DNA of 64,000 bases from Thinopyrum elongatum (taxonomy: Eukaryota > Streptophyta > Magnoliopsida > Poales > Poaceae), in assembly GCA_011799875.1 (NCBI GenBank), contig CM022301.1:89671667-89735666 (forward strand), read 5' to 3'. Below the pieces are notes generated by a model that worked only from the letters and a program-made list of their open reading frames with translations, did not search any database and was not told the DNA's origin. Position 1 is the stretch's first letter. Each line of letters starts with the position of its first letter. Of the stretch, positions 45,026-56,706 are shown piece after piece. The position numbers and the translations under genes were made by a program.

Positions 45026-45338
45026 GCAAGCATCCCCCCCTTGAGCATGCCTATATCGCCTATTCTTTCTCTCTTATGCTTGCATTAGAAATTGCTGTTG
45101 CTACTGTTTATCCTATCTCTGATGCATAGCTAGTTTTTGTAACTGCTGTTGATACCTACCTGTTTATCCTAAACTGCTTAGTATAGGCTGGATAGAGACC
45201 CACCAGAGAGCCCCACTTTGTCCCAAGTTGCCCCCGCTGGATTATCAGATGACTCGATCAACGTGATCGACAACCAGGCCCCGGCACCGCACATCACCCC
45301 CCTTAGTTGTACGACACTGCAACATTACTATCGAGTGC

Positions 45339-45540
45339 CGAGGGTGATACCTCGTTTAGCACTTCTGATGTTAACTCTGTGGAGTAGCTATTCGGTCGTC
45401 GTCATCGAGGGTGATTCCTCCTTCACCACTTCCGATGACGACGCCGTCGTGCAACACCTCAAGTGTGAACCTTGAGGGTGATTCCTCCTAAGTTCACCTT
45501 GACGACTACATTAGGTGGAATCCATCGAGGGTGATTCCTC
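45339..45540 (+). repeat. Array of four short inverted repeats (5' LTR)
   Basis: GAGGGTGAT(A/T)CCTC units at about 45339, 45406, 45473 and 45526, between exon-like blocks A and B. Confidence 0.8.
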
Positions 45541-46659
45541 AGGTTTCCCCCTGGTGTTTGGACACACGGTTACTTTGACTTAACACAGAACCTTGATGAC
45601 ATCGGGTCGGCCCTGAGGGGTACCCACGAGTGATGGGAAGTCAGGTTGACCTGGACGGTGCCCGTGAGATAATTACGAGGCGTGGCCGGGCATTCTTAGC
45701 CCTTGCCACAAGTCCTCAAGACGGGGCGACGGGGTCACATCGATCGTGAGTCTCTGCTCGTTACCGCACACTCCCAATACAATAATGATTTGGATATTTG
45801 ATTCGAGTGGGCCTCTGGCCCGATAGCACTAACCATCACGTGGGAACAGTTATGGGCACTCTGCGTCATATGCATCAGCCGAAGCTTAATGGATGTCAGT
45901 GACTGAGCGGCGCGCGCCGGGTTGGACCACGTAACGCAACCGCCTTGATAGTGTGGGTTGCTAGGTCTGCTCACCGGCCGCCGACGCAACGTGCAGGTGT
46001 TCCCGGGGCGATGGCCCAAGACCCCTGGGGGCATAGGTTTAGTCCGGCGTGCTGACCTCTTTATTAGGCCTAGGTCGGGTTGCGGCGTATCGTTTGGCCG
46101 AGGCCGGGCATGACCCAGAAAAGTGTGTCCGGCCGGAGTTAATCGAGCGTGGTGGGTAAGTTGGTGCACCCCTGCAGGGAAGAAAATATCTATGCATAGC
46201 CGGATCCTCGGTAACGGACGCTCGGAGTTGTATCCCGATCGATACAACTAGAACTGGATACTTGTGATGAGATATGGATAGTAGGACTCTGGGATTGCTT
46301 TCTCGTAGGGAGTCGAGAAAGGATCTCTGGCCGAGGTTGATACTTGGATATTAGGGTTCTGGGATTGCTTTCTCGCAGGGAGTCGAGGAAGGATCTCTGG
46401 GCGAGGTTGATAACACTACTACTACTTTATACTGTGCTAATCTACACTCTTCTAATGCTGCAAGACCGCTGAAGATGCTAGTCTTCGATAGGACTAGGCC
46501 TTCTCTCTATTCTGGCATTTCTGCAGCCCAGTCCACATATACAGCCTTTCTTTGATAATGTTGCATATGTAGTGTAGATCCTTGCTTGCTGAGTACTTCG
46601 GATGAGTACTCACGGTTGCTTTGCTTCCTCTTTTCCCCATATCCGTTTGATGCAACCAG

Positions 46660-46754
46660 ACGACGGAGCCCCAGAGCCAGCTGCCCCCGCCGACGATCAC
46701 TACTACTACCTCGAGGATGACTACTACTACGAGTTGGCTGACAACCAGGAGTAG
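46660..46754 (+). other. LTR exon-like block B (5' LTR)
   Basis: 95 bp after TGATGCAACCAG. Joined to block A it reads DDGAPEPAAPADDHYYYLED and ends LADNQE-stop at 46752-46754. Acidic and Tyr-rich with no recognised domain. Confidence 0.55.
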
Positions 46755-47058
46755 GTTCGGAGGGTCCCAAGCAGGAGGCCTGCGCCTTTTCGATCGAAGC
46801 TTTTGTTTTGCCCCGCCTTCTTAAAGGCATATCTGTCTTTCTTTTATATCTGTACTCAGATATCTGATGCTTCCGCTGACGCTTGTATGCGAGCTTATGT
46901 ATTCGAGCCCTCGAGGCCCCTGGCTTGTAATATAAAGCTTGTATGACTTTATTTATGTTTTAGAGTTGTGTTGTGATATCTTCAAGTGAGTCCTTAGGTT
47001 TGATCGTGTGCATTTGCGTGTATGGTTAGTGCACGATTGAGCCGGGGGCGTCACAGGT

Positions 47059-47070
47059 TGGTATCAGAGC
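47059..47070 (+). other. Primer-binding site, initiator tRNA-Met
   Basis: TGGTATCAGAGC, an exact match, 3 bp inside the 5' LTR. Confidence 0.95.
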
Positions 47071-49395
47071 CGACTGCATGTAGGAATCCCCCTTTTCAAC
47101 TCCTTGGCCGAAGTTGAGTCTAGTCATGAAAACCGTTTTACTAACATGGCTGTGTGGCTTACGGGCCCACGTCGCCAATTGGGAGGTATTAGGATCTTTT
47201 ATTCCTCATCTATACTCTGGGACTCTGATCTCTCTTCTATTCGGGTTAAAGATTTTGCTAACTCCAACACTAGGTTCTCGTAACCGCTTTCTCCCGGAGA
47301 GCCCCCCTCCCTCATTCCAAAAGATGGTGTGTCATCATCAGAAGACTCCGAAGATACTCCTCGAAGTTTCCCGAGACCATTATGCCCACTGCTTTTGCAA
47401 GTTCCCTACTACCGATGATCACCGTGAACAGCTATACATCCTTGCCGTTTGTATCTTCATTCCCAGTTACTCCTTTACGTACAAGATACCCCGTAATACT
47501 CCTCGTTAATCCGAGAATCCTTTGAGCCTACTACCATGCAGCTTCTTTCGCATTGTGGATAATTCCTCACACTTATTAGGGATTCGTTCATCCCTAGTTG
47601 ATCATGTGCTTCGCAACATTCTTCCCATTGTTAATCGATCTTTCGAAAATCCTCTGCACCCTATTGCTCTTGAAATTCTTGCCTGCTTGCATTATGGATA
47701 GTTCCATATGACAAGTAATCATTGTTGATATCCCTTGTCACTATCATTCTGGCCTCATTGGTTCAACCTGTGTGCGAATACTCGCAATCATCAGTTCTTT
47801 CCCATAATTCGTTCTACCGGCTCAGACGTCATTTTGGACATGAGTTGGATCTCGGCCAATCATGTTGCAATTGATTGTCCATCTAGTTCCCTTCAACTTG
47901 AACGCCGAATTATTCAGTTGTTTCTATAATCTGATGCCTTTGCATTCTTTCCTTCTTCTGATTGAGTACTGATACTCACATCAGATCCATTGAGGACCAC
48001 TGAATCCTTTGTTGGAATATTATCCGGCAGTGCCCTTCATATTCAAAAAATTTGTGCGCTCTTCCCCTGATACATATTGCCTTTGGTAAATTGTATTCTC
48101 TGCTTTGTCAAGCATGCTCTGCTGTCAAGCTTGTGTTAATTACTCCTGAAGTTCATGGTATATGTTCCTAAGATACACCTACGGGTTGAACCTATGCTTT
48201 CCCTAACCTGTGTGAACTGAAAGTTATGCGGGTTATATCTACTCGCGTTCCGTCGGATAAATTTTCAATTCTACAACTTCTCCAAAAGCGAGAAGTGAAT
48301 GGAAGGTTATGCATTGGAGAAGTGGGAGTCGACCTTGAACTTTGCGTTCATGCCCATAGACACGATGTAGAACTTATCATGGAAGCTTCTCTTAAAATCA
48401 ATTGTTCCCTTGGTATAAATTCATCTTGTATCTGTGAATTGTTCCTTTGCAACTCTTGTGCTCTTCAGATCCAACCTTTTACTTGAAACACCATACCAAT
48501 GCTACCTCGAAGCATGGCTGTGGTATTCCGAATATCAACAAGAACATTGGAGGCACATTGCCAAATGTTTCTTGCTCTATTATCCAGACACCGTTGTATG
48601 GATAACATCATGAATTCCCTTGCCACTTTATTTAAATGGTGGTGCACTTGTTGATCTGACATGTATATCGTGCCCTACTTTTCCTTGGGAAAAGATACAC
48701 TCCTAATTCTTGTGTATAAACACATTTTCCTTTCCATTGGTTTGTCTAACCTTTCTTGTGATCTATATGTTATAATCAGAAATAATTCCCTGCTTATGGA
48801 AACACCCCGGTGAACAACTCTGTCAGTGAGACCCTGTTACTATTGTTGATGACATTCCGGTAACTACCGATGGACGAGAACTTTGCCTAATGGTCTGCCT
48901 CGTTTTAACGAGTAGGAAAATGGTTCTCTTCGTCCCTCGCCCTTGGTACCGATGTTGTCCCCGACATAACTGACAGACTATTCTCTGACATACTTTGTTG
49001 TCGTGACCGTAAGATGACACCGATCTTCCTACTCTCAATCAACCCTCATCACAGTTCCACAGGATCGGAACCTGACTCTAATGTACATCCTTGACTCCGA
49101 AGTATCCTATGCCCTTGGTTTTGTTTGTTATCACGAGACACCCTCTGAGAGATGATCTATTCCCGATGCTCTGAACCCCCTTCTCACACTCTGTTCGGGT
49201 ATCGATCGTTTGTCCATTCGCTTGAAACTTCTCATGGTACCTTCATACTTTGCTCTCGAAGTTTTCTTAAGATTCAACTCGAGAGATACTTCTGCCACAT
49301 TCCCTGAATTGTTCACCAGATAATCAACCCTATAAGGGTCAAATCTCCCAAAGTTACCCTTTACTTCCCCACTTAAATCTCGGGACAAGATTTCT
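47071..49395 (+). other. Degenerate internal region of the non-autonomous element
   Basis: Only short frames remain. At 47800-47880 SDVILDMSWISANHVAIDC recalls the second half of a gypsy protease (usual DVILGMDWL), so the region is a decayed gag-pol remnant, not unrelated filler. No reverse transcriptase or integrase motif was seen. Confidence 0.55.
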
Positions 49396-49397
49396 TG

Positions 49398-49411
49398 TGG
49401 TGGAGGAGAAT
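49398..49411 (+). other. Polypurine tract
   Basis: TGGTGGAGGAGAAT directly before the 3' LTR, like AGAGGAGGAGAACT in the chromovirus (58818-58831, inverted). Confidence 0.85.
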
Positions 49412-51537
49412 TGTAACACCCCTATATAATTAAGCACAGTGATCATTTCATAATCATGCCAAGTCATCATCATTTACAATGCATGATCACAGTGGTTTAA
49501 CACCTCATATCAAATTCCTCTTTGAATTCAAACTCAAATCATAAGTGAATTTTGAAGTTGCTCAAAATCTGCTGGAAAAATGTTCACCAACTAGCAAATA
49601 ATCCAAAACATTTGTTGCTAAGGAAAACAACATCACCTAAATGCTATTTGAGCAGAATCATTTGAAATAGTGCCAAAACAGCACTTTAAATGCCTTTCCA
49701 TTTTTAAAAAGAATTCAAATGGATTTCAAAATTGCCCAATCTTTTTGTGGATGAGCAGGATATTTCATTGTATTTAAGTGACCAAGTTTCACATTTGTAC
49801 AAAATCATTTTGCAGCTCATTTTAATTCTAAAACCATCACTGAAAAAGAAAAACAGAAAACAGAAAATAAGAAATAGAAAAAGGCCTAATGGCTACTGTG
49901 GTGCTGGGCTCTAGTCAAACAGTAGCCAGCCCAGCCCACCTAGCCGCGTCGTCCTCCTCATCGCGCGCGCTTGCCGACACGGCGACGCCCGTCGCGCTGT
50001 CGCGCATCCCGCGGCTCCCCGACGCCGATAAGTACCTCCCCATGCTTCTCTCGTCCTCCCCCGCAACCCTAGCCCCCTTATTCGCTCGCATGCGCCTCGC
50101 CTCTCTCTTTTCCCCATCTCGCCCGAGAGCTCGTCACCGTCCTCCGTCGATCCCGCGCCCTCCGTCACTGCCTTGCCTCGCTGAGATGTCGTGAGGCTCC
50201 GCCATTGTCTCCTCCGTCGACTGCGCCCAGCCGTTCAAGCCGGGACCATCGAGTCGAGCCCGGCGACGTCATCTTCTTCCTCAGGCTTCCTCGTCTCCGA
50301 CGTGATTCCGGCGACAGCAAGCCTCCCCGAGCCCGCTATTGCACACCGACAGGGCCCGGTGAGCAGCCGCCGTCCTCTCCCCCTCTTTACCGCGCGATTT
50401 AGCCACCGTAGCCGCCGCATTGGAGTTGCCCGACCGCGCCGCCGCATAACTCGTCGCCGGCGAGGCTCCGACGACCATATGGTCCCGGGCTCATGCCCAT
50501 CTTGTTCGCGCGCACGTAGACCCTCGCTAGCCACTTAGTTTGCCCGTGTGCGCTCCGCTTCGACGATCCCGCATCTCGCCCGAAATACTCGCCGCCGGCG
50601 AGGTCCTAGCGCTCGCCTCCGACCGCCCCAGCCGCTCGCACCACCGCCATTCGATGCGGCGTCGTCCCGCCGTTCGAATGCACCCAGCCACGCTCCTCCC
50701 CGTGCTCTGTGCGCGTTTTCCGAACGATGCCCGAGCCGCGCCGCCGCGAAGCGCGCTTGCCGGCGAGATTCCGACGAGTCACCGGCCGTCGCTGAGCTGG
50801 CCTGACGTGTGGGTCCCCCTGTGTCGCTGACGGGTGGGCCCCGTTGACCCATTGACCCGGTCAGCCGCTGACGTGGCCGGCCCCATGTCACTGACATGTG
50901 GATCCCGCCTGATTAAACGATTTTAGTTAAATAGATAATCTATTAATTAATTAATTAATTAATTTAAATGCTAATCACTCACTGACAGTAGGTCCCACCC
51001 ACTAATTAACCTGTTTAGTTAATCTAACCCCTCTGTTAAAGCGAGAGTCACTGACCAGTGGGTCCCTCTGGACCCACAAGTCAGGTTTGACTCCAGTCAA
51101 CCACACTGTTGACTGCTGATGTCACACATACGTCAAGCAGACGTCATCCCATACTATTCTGGATAATGTTGATTTAAATTAATTAAATAAATTCCAGAAA
51201 ATGATTAAAACTTTAGAAAATCATAGAAAATAAACCGTAGCTCGGATCGAAAAACTTTATACATGAAAGTTGCTCAGAACGACGAGACGAATCCGATTGT
51301 GCCATATGTTTTTGTATTGGGGCCCTCTACAGAGGTGAACCCGCAACTTTTAGCCTGTTTCCGGTAGATGAATAGTGCATATACACCGGTTAATAATTCC
51401 AACTTAAATCCTAAAATAACTAATATGACTTAGACATGCTTTTAGGCAACCCTGCACTGCATCTTAGCATGGCATGCTCTGTGTGCATATGTTTGCTGTG
51501 TATTTATCTGTTTCCTCCCCCTCTTCTCTCTCGGTAG

Positions 51538-51627
51538 ACCCCGACACCGACGCAGTCCCCGAGACCGACGCAGCTCCGGAGGTCGACTACGCCCCTGACG
51601 ACCAGACCTTTGCCGCAGAGCTTCCAG
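51538..51627 (+). other. LTR exon-like block A (3' LTR)
   Basis: Same length, flanks and phase as 44936-45025. The only base changes seen are synonymous. Confidence 0.55.
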
Positions 51628-53264
51628 GCAAGCACCCCCCCCCCCCTTGAGCATGCCTATATCGCCTATTCTTTCTTTCTTATGCTTGCATTAGAAATTG
51701 CTGTTGCTACTGTTTATCCTATCTCTGATGCATAGCCTGTTTTTGTAACTGCTGTTGATACCTACCTGTTTATCCTAAACTGCTTAGTATAGGCTGGATA
51801 GAGACCCACCAGAGACCCCCACTTTGTCCCAAGTTGCCCCCGCTGGATTATCAGATGACTCGATCAACGTGATCGACAACCAGGCCCCGGCACCGCACAT
51901 CACCCCCCTTAGCTGTACGACACTGCATCGTTACTATCAAGTGCCGAGGGTGATACCTCGTTTAGCACTTCTGATGTTAACTCTATGGAGTAGCTATTCG
52001 GTCATGGTCATCGAGGGGATTCCTCCTTCACCACTTCCGATAACGACGCCGTCGTGCAACACCTCAAGTGTGAATCTTGAGGGTGGTTCCTCCTAAGTTC
52101 ACCTTGACGACTACATTAGGTGGAATCCATCGAGGGTGATTCCTCAGGTTTCCCCCTGGTGTTTGGACACACGGTTACTTTGACTTAACACAGAACCTTG
52201 ATGACATCGGGTTGGCCCTGAGGGGTACCCGCGAGTGATGGGAAGTTGGGTTGACCTGGACAGTGCCTATGAGATAATTATGAGGCGTGACCGGGCATTC
52301 TTAGCCCTTGCCACAAGTCCTCGAGACGGGGCGACGGGGTCACATCGATCGTGAGTCTCTGCTCGTTACCGCACACTCCCAATACACTAACGATTTGGAT
52401 ATTTAATCCGAATGGGCCTCTGGCCCGACAGCACTAACCATCACGTGGAAACAGTTATGGGCACTCTGCGTCGTATGCATCAACCAAAGCTTAATGGACG
52501 TCAGCGACTGAGCGGTGCGCGCCGGGTTGGACCGCGTAACGCAACCGCCTTGATAGTGTGGGTTGCTAGGTCTGCTCACCGGCCGCCCATGCAACATGCA
52601 GGAGTTCCCGGGGCGATGGCCCAAGACCCCTGGGGGCATAGGTTTAGTCCGGTGTGCTGACCTCTCTATTAGGCCTAGGTCGGGTTGCGGCATATCGTTT
52701 GGCCGAGGCCGGGCATGACCCAGAAAAGTGTGTTCGGCCGGAGTTAATCGAGCATGGTGGGTAAGTTGGTGCACCCCTGCAGGGAAGAAAATATCTATGC
52801 ATAGCTGGATCCTCGGTAACGGACGCTCGGAGTTGTATCCCGATCGATACAACTATAACTGGATACTTGTGATGAGATATGGATAGTAGGGCTCTGGGAT
52901 TGCTTTCTCGCAGGGAGTCGAGAAAGGATCTCTGGCCGAGGTTGATACTTGGATATTAGGGCTCTGGGATTGCTTTCTCGCAGGGAGTCGAGGAAGGATC
53001 TCTGGGCGAGGTTGATAACACTACTACTACTTTATACTGTGCTAATCTACACTCTTCTAATGCTGCAAGACCGTTGAAGATGCTAGTCTTCGATAGGACT
53101 AGGCCTTCTCTCTATTCCGACATTTCTGCAGCCCAGTCCACATATACAGCCTTTCTTTGATAATGTTGCATATGTAGTGTAGATCCTTGCTTGCTGAGTA
53201 CTTCGGATGAGTACTCACGGTTGCTTTGCTTCCTCTTTTCCCCATATCTGTTTGATGCAACCAG

Positions 53265-53356
53265 ACGACGGAGCCTCGGAGCCAGCTGCCCCCGCCGACG
53301 ATCACTACTACTACCCCGAGGATGACTACTACTACGAGTTGGCTGACGACCAGTAG
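53265..53356 (+). other. LTR exon-like block B (3' LTR)
   Basis: As in the 5' LTR, but the last sense codon GAG is TAG, so the peptide ends one residue earlier (LADDQ-stop). Confidence 0.55.
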
Positions 53357-53660
53357 TAGGTTCGGAGGGTCCCAGGCAGGAGGCCTGCACTTTTTCGATC
53401 GAAGCTTTTGTTTTGCCCCGCCTTCTTAAAGGCTTATCTGCCTTTCTTTTATATCTGTACTCAGATATCTGATGCTTCCGCTGACGCTTGTATGCGAGCT
53501 TATGTATTCGAGCCCTCGAGGCCCCTGGCTTGTAATATAAAGCTTGTATGACTTTATTTATGTTTTAGAGTTGTGTTGTGATATCTTCAAGTGAGTCCTT
53601 AGGCTTGATCGTGTGTATTTGCGTGTATGGTTAGTGCATGATTGAGCCGGGGGCGTCACA

Positions 53661-53945
53661 CCACACGACCCTACAGAGTCGCCCTCGAAAAGGGATGCGT
53701 CCACATTTAAGATTTGTTGTCCAGAGAGAAAGCCCGAACACTTGTTTACTTTCGGTACAATCTTTGCCTCCGCCGCACGCGCAAAATTCAGAGCCAGGGC
53801 AATAACAACCGGTGCAATTCTCTCAGGTGATAATATGTCCTCACCTCGGACAAGTTGCCTCTGTTGCCAGCATAGATACCAGCACACCGTCATAATAAGT
53901 TCCGGTAGCTCCCCCAAATTTCCTTGGATCGGATGGTCAGAACAT
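53661..53945 (-). pseudogene. LINE-D RNase H-like domain, N-terminal half, and linker
   Basis: Minus strand encodes MTVCWYLCWQQRQLVRGED, the usual linker, and LNVDASLFEGDSVGSCGV, the first catalytic Asp strand of RNase H. It joins IRDHPGNF at 42807 when the gypsy element is removed. Confidence 0.75.
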
Positions 53946-54622
53946 TTTTATCCATCCATCGCAGATCATCGAATGCTTGCGGACATGGGCGGATGTCTGA
54001 AATCGCACAATCCAACATGAAAGCTAGGGGAGCTTTGGAACAGTCCAGACACACCAACTCAGTCTTGGACCCACCACATCCAAATGTTTTTCTCTCCCTC
54101 CCTTCTCTCTTCTCTCCCAGTTGAGCAAGGGTTGACATTTGATGGATATGGTTGGATGGTTGGCGCCCGCTCAGCTGTTCGCGGACACGTCCAGACGTGT
54201 CCACTCGACATTCGTTGACCATATTTGATGACTTCCCTTGAAGATGCCCACACCACCGTTGAGACCAGCAGTGGCGGGGACACGACACTCCTGCTTCACA
54301 ACACCCCTCCCCCTAATTAGATTAAAACCGTGGAAAAATTATCATGGAATGCATGGTAATCCTCTAGTGAAAATTCACTGTGAATGGGCCATATAATTTT
54401 ACTCTCTTCTTTCTCTCCCCCCCCCCTCCTTCCACTTAAGAATTACCAACTCCATTCCACCTTCCCTCCCTTATTGCTCTGGGTGAGGAGGATGGGATGT
54501 TGATATAGATAGTTCTACTAGGTTGAGATCTAGGGTTGAGTTTACCCATGGGGCGTGTGGAGCTATATCGAAGTATGGCTTGATGCACAGTCGAGTTTGT
54601 TGTCGCGCGTGTGAGTCACGTC
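53946..54622. other. Unclassified sequence between two retroelements
   Basis: GACACGTCCAGACGTGTCC at 54182-54200 is a perfect palindrome-like inverted repeat. Low-complexity CT-rich tracts lie at 54080-54120 and 54405-54430. No coding sequence is supported. Confidence 0.4.
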
Positions 54623-54927
54623 TGTGACGACCCCCGGCTTAATCGTGCACTAACCATACACGAAATGCACACGATTAAGCCAAAGGACTCACTTGAAGAT
54701 ATCACAACACAACTCTAAAACATAAATAAAGTCATACAAGCTTTATATTACAAGCCAGGGCCTCGAGGGCTCGAATACATAGCTCGATGGCATACAAGTG
54801 TCAGCGGAAGCATCAGATATCTGGGTACAGATATATTACAAAAATGAAGATAAGCCTTTAAAAGGCGGGGCAAAATAAAATGCTACGATCGAAAGGCGTA
54901 GGCCTCCTGCCTAGGACCCTCCGAATC

Positions 54928-55034
54928 CTACTCCTGGTCGTCAGTCGGCTCCTCGTAGTAGAACTCGCCGGGAGGGTAGTAGTAGTAGTAGCCGTAGTCG
55001 TCGACGGGGGCAGCTATCTCAGGGGCTCCGTCAT
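54928..55034 (-). other. LTR exon-like block B (chromovirus LTR)
   Basis: 107 bp after GTCGCCACCAG. Joined to block A it reads DDGAPEIAAPVDDYGYYYYY, then PPGEFYYEEPTDDQE-stop (54930-54928). The Tyr-rich part is four codons longer than in the other families, yet frame and end are kept. Confidence 0.55.
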
Positions 55035-56089
55035 CTGGTGGCGACATATGGATATGGGGGAAAAAGAAAGTAAAGCAAACGTGCGTACTCATCCGAAGTA
55101 CTCAGCAAGCAAGGATCTACACAACATATGCAACATTTTGAAAGGAGGGCTGTTTTTCTGGACTGAGCTGTAGAAATGCCAGAATAGAGGGGAAAGCCTA
55201 GTCCTATTGAAGACTAGCATCTTCATCGGTCTTGCAGCATTAGAAGAGTGCAGTTTAACATAATGTAAAGTAGTTGTAGTATCATCAACCTCGGCCAGAG
55301 ATTCTTCCTCGACTCCCTGTGAGAAAGCAATCCCAGAGCCATACTATCCAGTTATCATCTCAGTCATCAGTTCTAGTTGTACCGATCGGGATACAACTCC
55401 GAGTGTCCGTTACCGTAGGACAGGCTATCGATAGATGTTTTCTTCCCTGCAGGGGTGCACCAAGTTACCCACCACGCTCGCTTAACTCCGGTCGGACACA
55501 CTTTTCTGGGTCATGCCCGACCTCGGCTAAGCAACACGCCGCAACCCGACCAAATACTTAACAGAGAGGTCAGCACGCCGGACTAACCTATGCCCCCAGG
55601 GGTCTTGGGCCATCGCCCCGGACGCTCCTGCACGTTGCGTACACCGCCGGTGAGCAGACCTAGCAACCCCTTATACAAGTGCGGTTGCGTTCCCAGTCCA
55701 ACCCAGCGTGTGCCGCTCAGTTGCTGACGTCTATTAAGCTTCGGCTGAAGTATACGACGCAGAACGCCCATACTATGCCCACGTGATGGTTAGTGCTATC
55801 AGGCCAGAGGCCCCTCGGATCAAATATCCAAACCGTTAGTGTGTTGGCAGTGCGTAACGAGCAGAGACTCACGAAAGATGTGACCCCGTCGCCCCGTCTC
55901 GAGGACTTGCGGCAAGGGCTAAGAATGCCCGGCCACGCCTCGTAGTTATCTCGCGGGCACCTCTCAGGTCAACCCGACTCCACATCACTTCGCATTCATG
56001 CTCGCGCGGGTACCCCTCAGGGCCAACCCGTCTTTAGTATCATGGTTCAATGTTCAGTCATAGTATCCAAAGTCTCCGTGTGTCTGACA

Positions 56090-56300
56090 CCAAGGGGGAA
56101 CTCTGAGGAATCACCCTCGATGGAGTCCCACCTGATATTAACGTCAAGGTGAACGAAGGAGGAATCACCCTCGAGGTCCACACTCGAAGTGTTGCACGAA
56201 GGTGTCGGTGTCGGGGGTGGTGTAGGAGGAATCACCGTCGCTTACCACGACCGATTAACTAACCTACAAGGTTATCATCAGAAGTGCTGACGAGGTATCA
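56090..56300 (-). repeat. Array of short inverted repeats (chromovirus LTR)
   Basis: GAGG...CCTC units (minus-strand GAGGGTGATTCCTC and variants) at about 56105, 56160, 56226 and 56289. Confidence 0.7.
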
Positions 56301-56616
56301 CCCTCGGCACTCGATAGTAACCCAGTAGTGTCGGCAACTAAGGGGAAGTGACGTGCGGTGTCGGGGTCTGGTCTTCAATCCCATTGCTCGGGTCTTCTGA
56401 GAATCCAGCGGGGCAGTCGGGACAAGTGGGTCTCTGATAGGGCTCTACCCATCCTATACTAAACAGTTTAGGATAGCAGGCAGGTATCAACAGTAGGCTA
56501 CAATTAAACAGGCTATGCAGCAGATATAGGACAACAATAGCAGCAGTAACTTCTAATGCAAGCATAAGAGAGATTAGAGTGGGCGATATCGGAATGCTCA
56601 AAATGGGGGTGCTTGC

Positions 56617-56706
56617 CTGTCTGCTCGACGGCAAGGGCAAGGTCGTCAACTGCGTCGTCGGGCTCCTGAGCAGCGTCGGCCTCGGGAGCTACGTCGACGT
56701 CGGGGT
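56617..56706 (-). other. LTR exon-like block A (chromovirus LTR)
   Basis: Again 90 bp, between CTCTCTCGGTAG and ACAG|GCAAGC. It reads PDVDVAPEADAAQEPDDAV and ends VEQT plus one base. Confidence 0.55.

Larger units (their letters stand above)
42808..47055 (+). repeat. 5' LTR, 4,248 bp
   Basis: Starts TGTAACACCCCTATG and ends GGGGGCGTCACA. Layout: AT-rich first 0.45 kb, TATA box at 43423, GC-rich leader 43300-44290, exon-like block A, hairpin array, exon-like block B, then a polyadenylation-like TAATATAAAG near 46929. Confidence 0.93.
42808..53660 (+). mobile_element. Non-autonomous gypsy-type retrotransposon with 4.25-kb LTRs
   Basis: LTRs 42808-47055 and 49412-53660 are collinear and nearly identical by eye; a perfect CCACA duplication flanks them. 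The internal domain is only 2.36 kb (47056-49411) with an iMet PBS and a polypurine tract but no intact gag or pol. LTR ends and polypurine tract match the chromovirus at 54623-64000, which could supply proteins in trans. Two LTRs make up 78% of the element. Confidence 0.93.
49412..53660 (+). repeat. 3' LTR, 4,249 bp
   Basis: Collinear with 42808-47055. Visible differences include a longer poly(C) after block A (51632-51648) and TATA changed to GATA near 50028. Confidence 0.93.
42363..53945 (-). mobile_element. LINE-D with RNase H domain, split by the non-autonomous gypsy element
   Basis: The poly(A) tail is seen as a T-rich tract at 42364-42379. The coding 3' end is 42807-42500 and resumes at 53661-53945 after the insertion. 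Only the C-terminal part is present. The 5' limit near 53945 is approximate and no duplication was found. Confidence 0.65.

Noticed and set aside
53890..54288. 132-aa minus-strand ORF next to LINE-D
   Set aside because: It overlaps the LINE linker only at its end; the rest has no recognised domain, and the inverted repeat at 54182-54200 suggests transposon-derived DNA.
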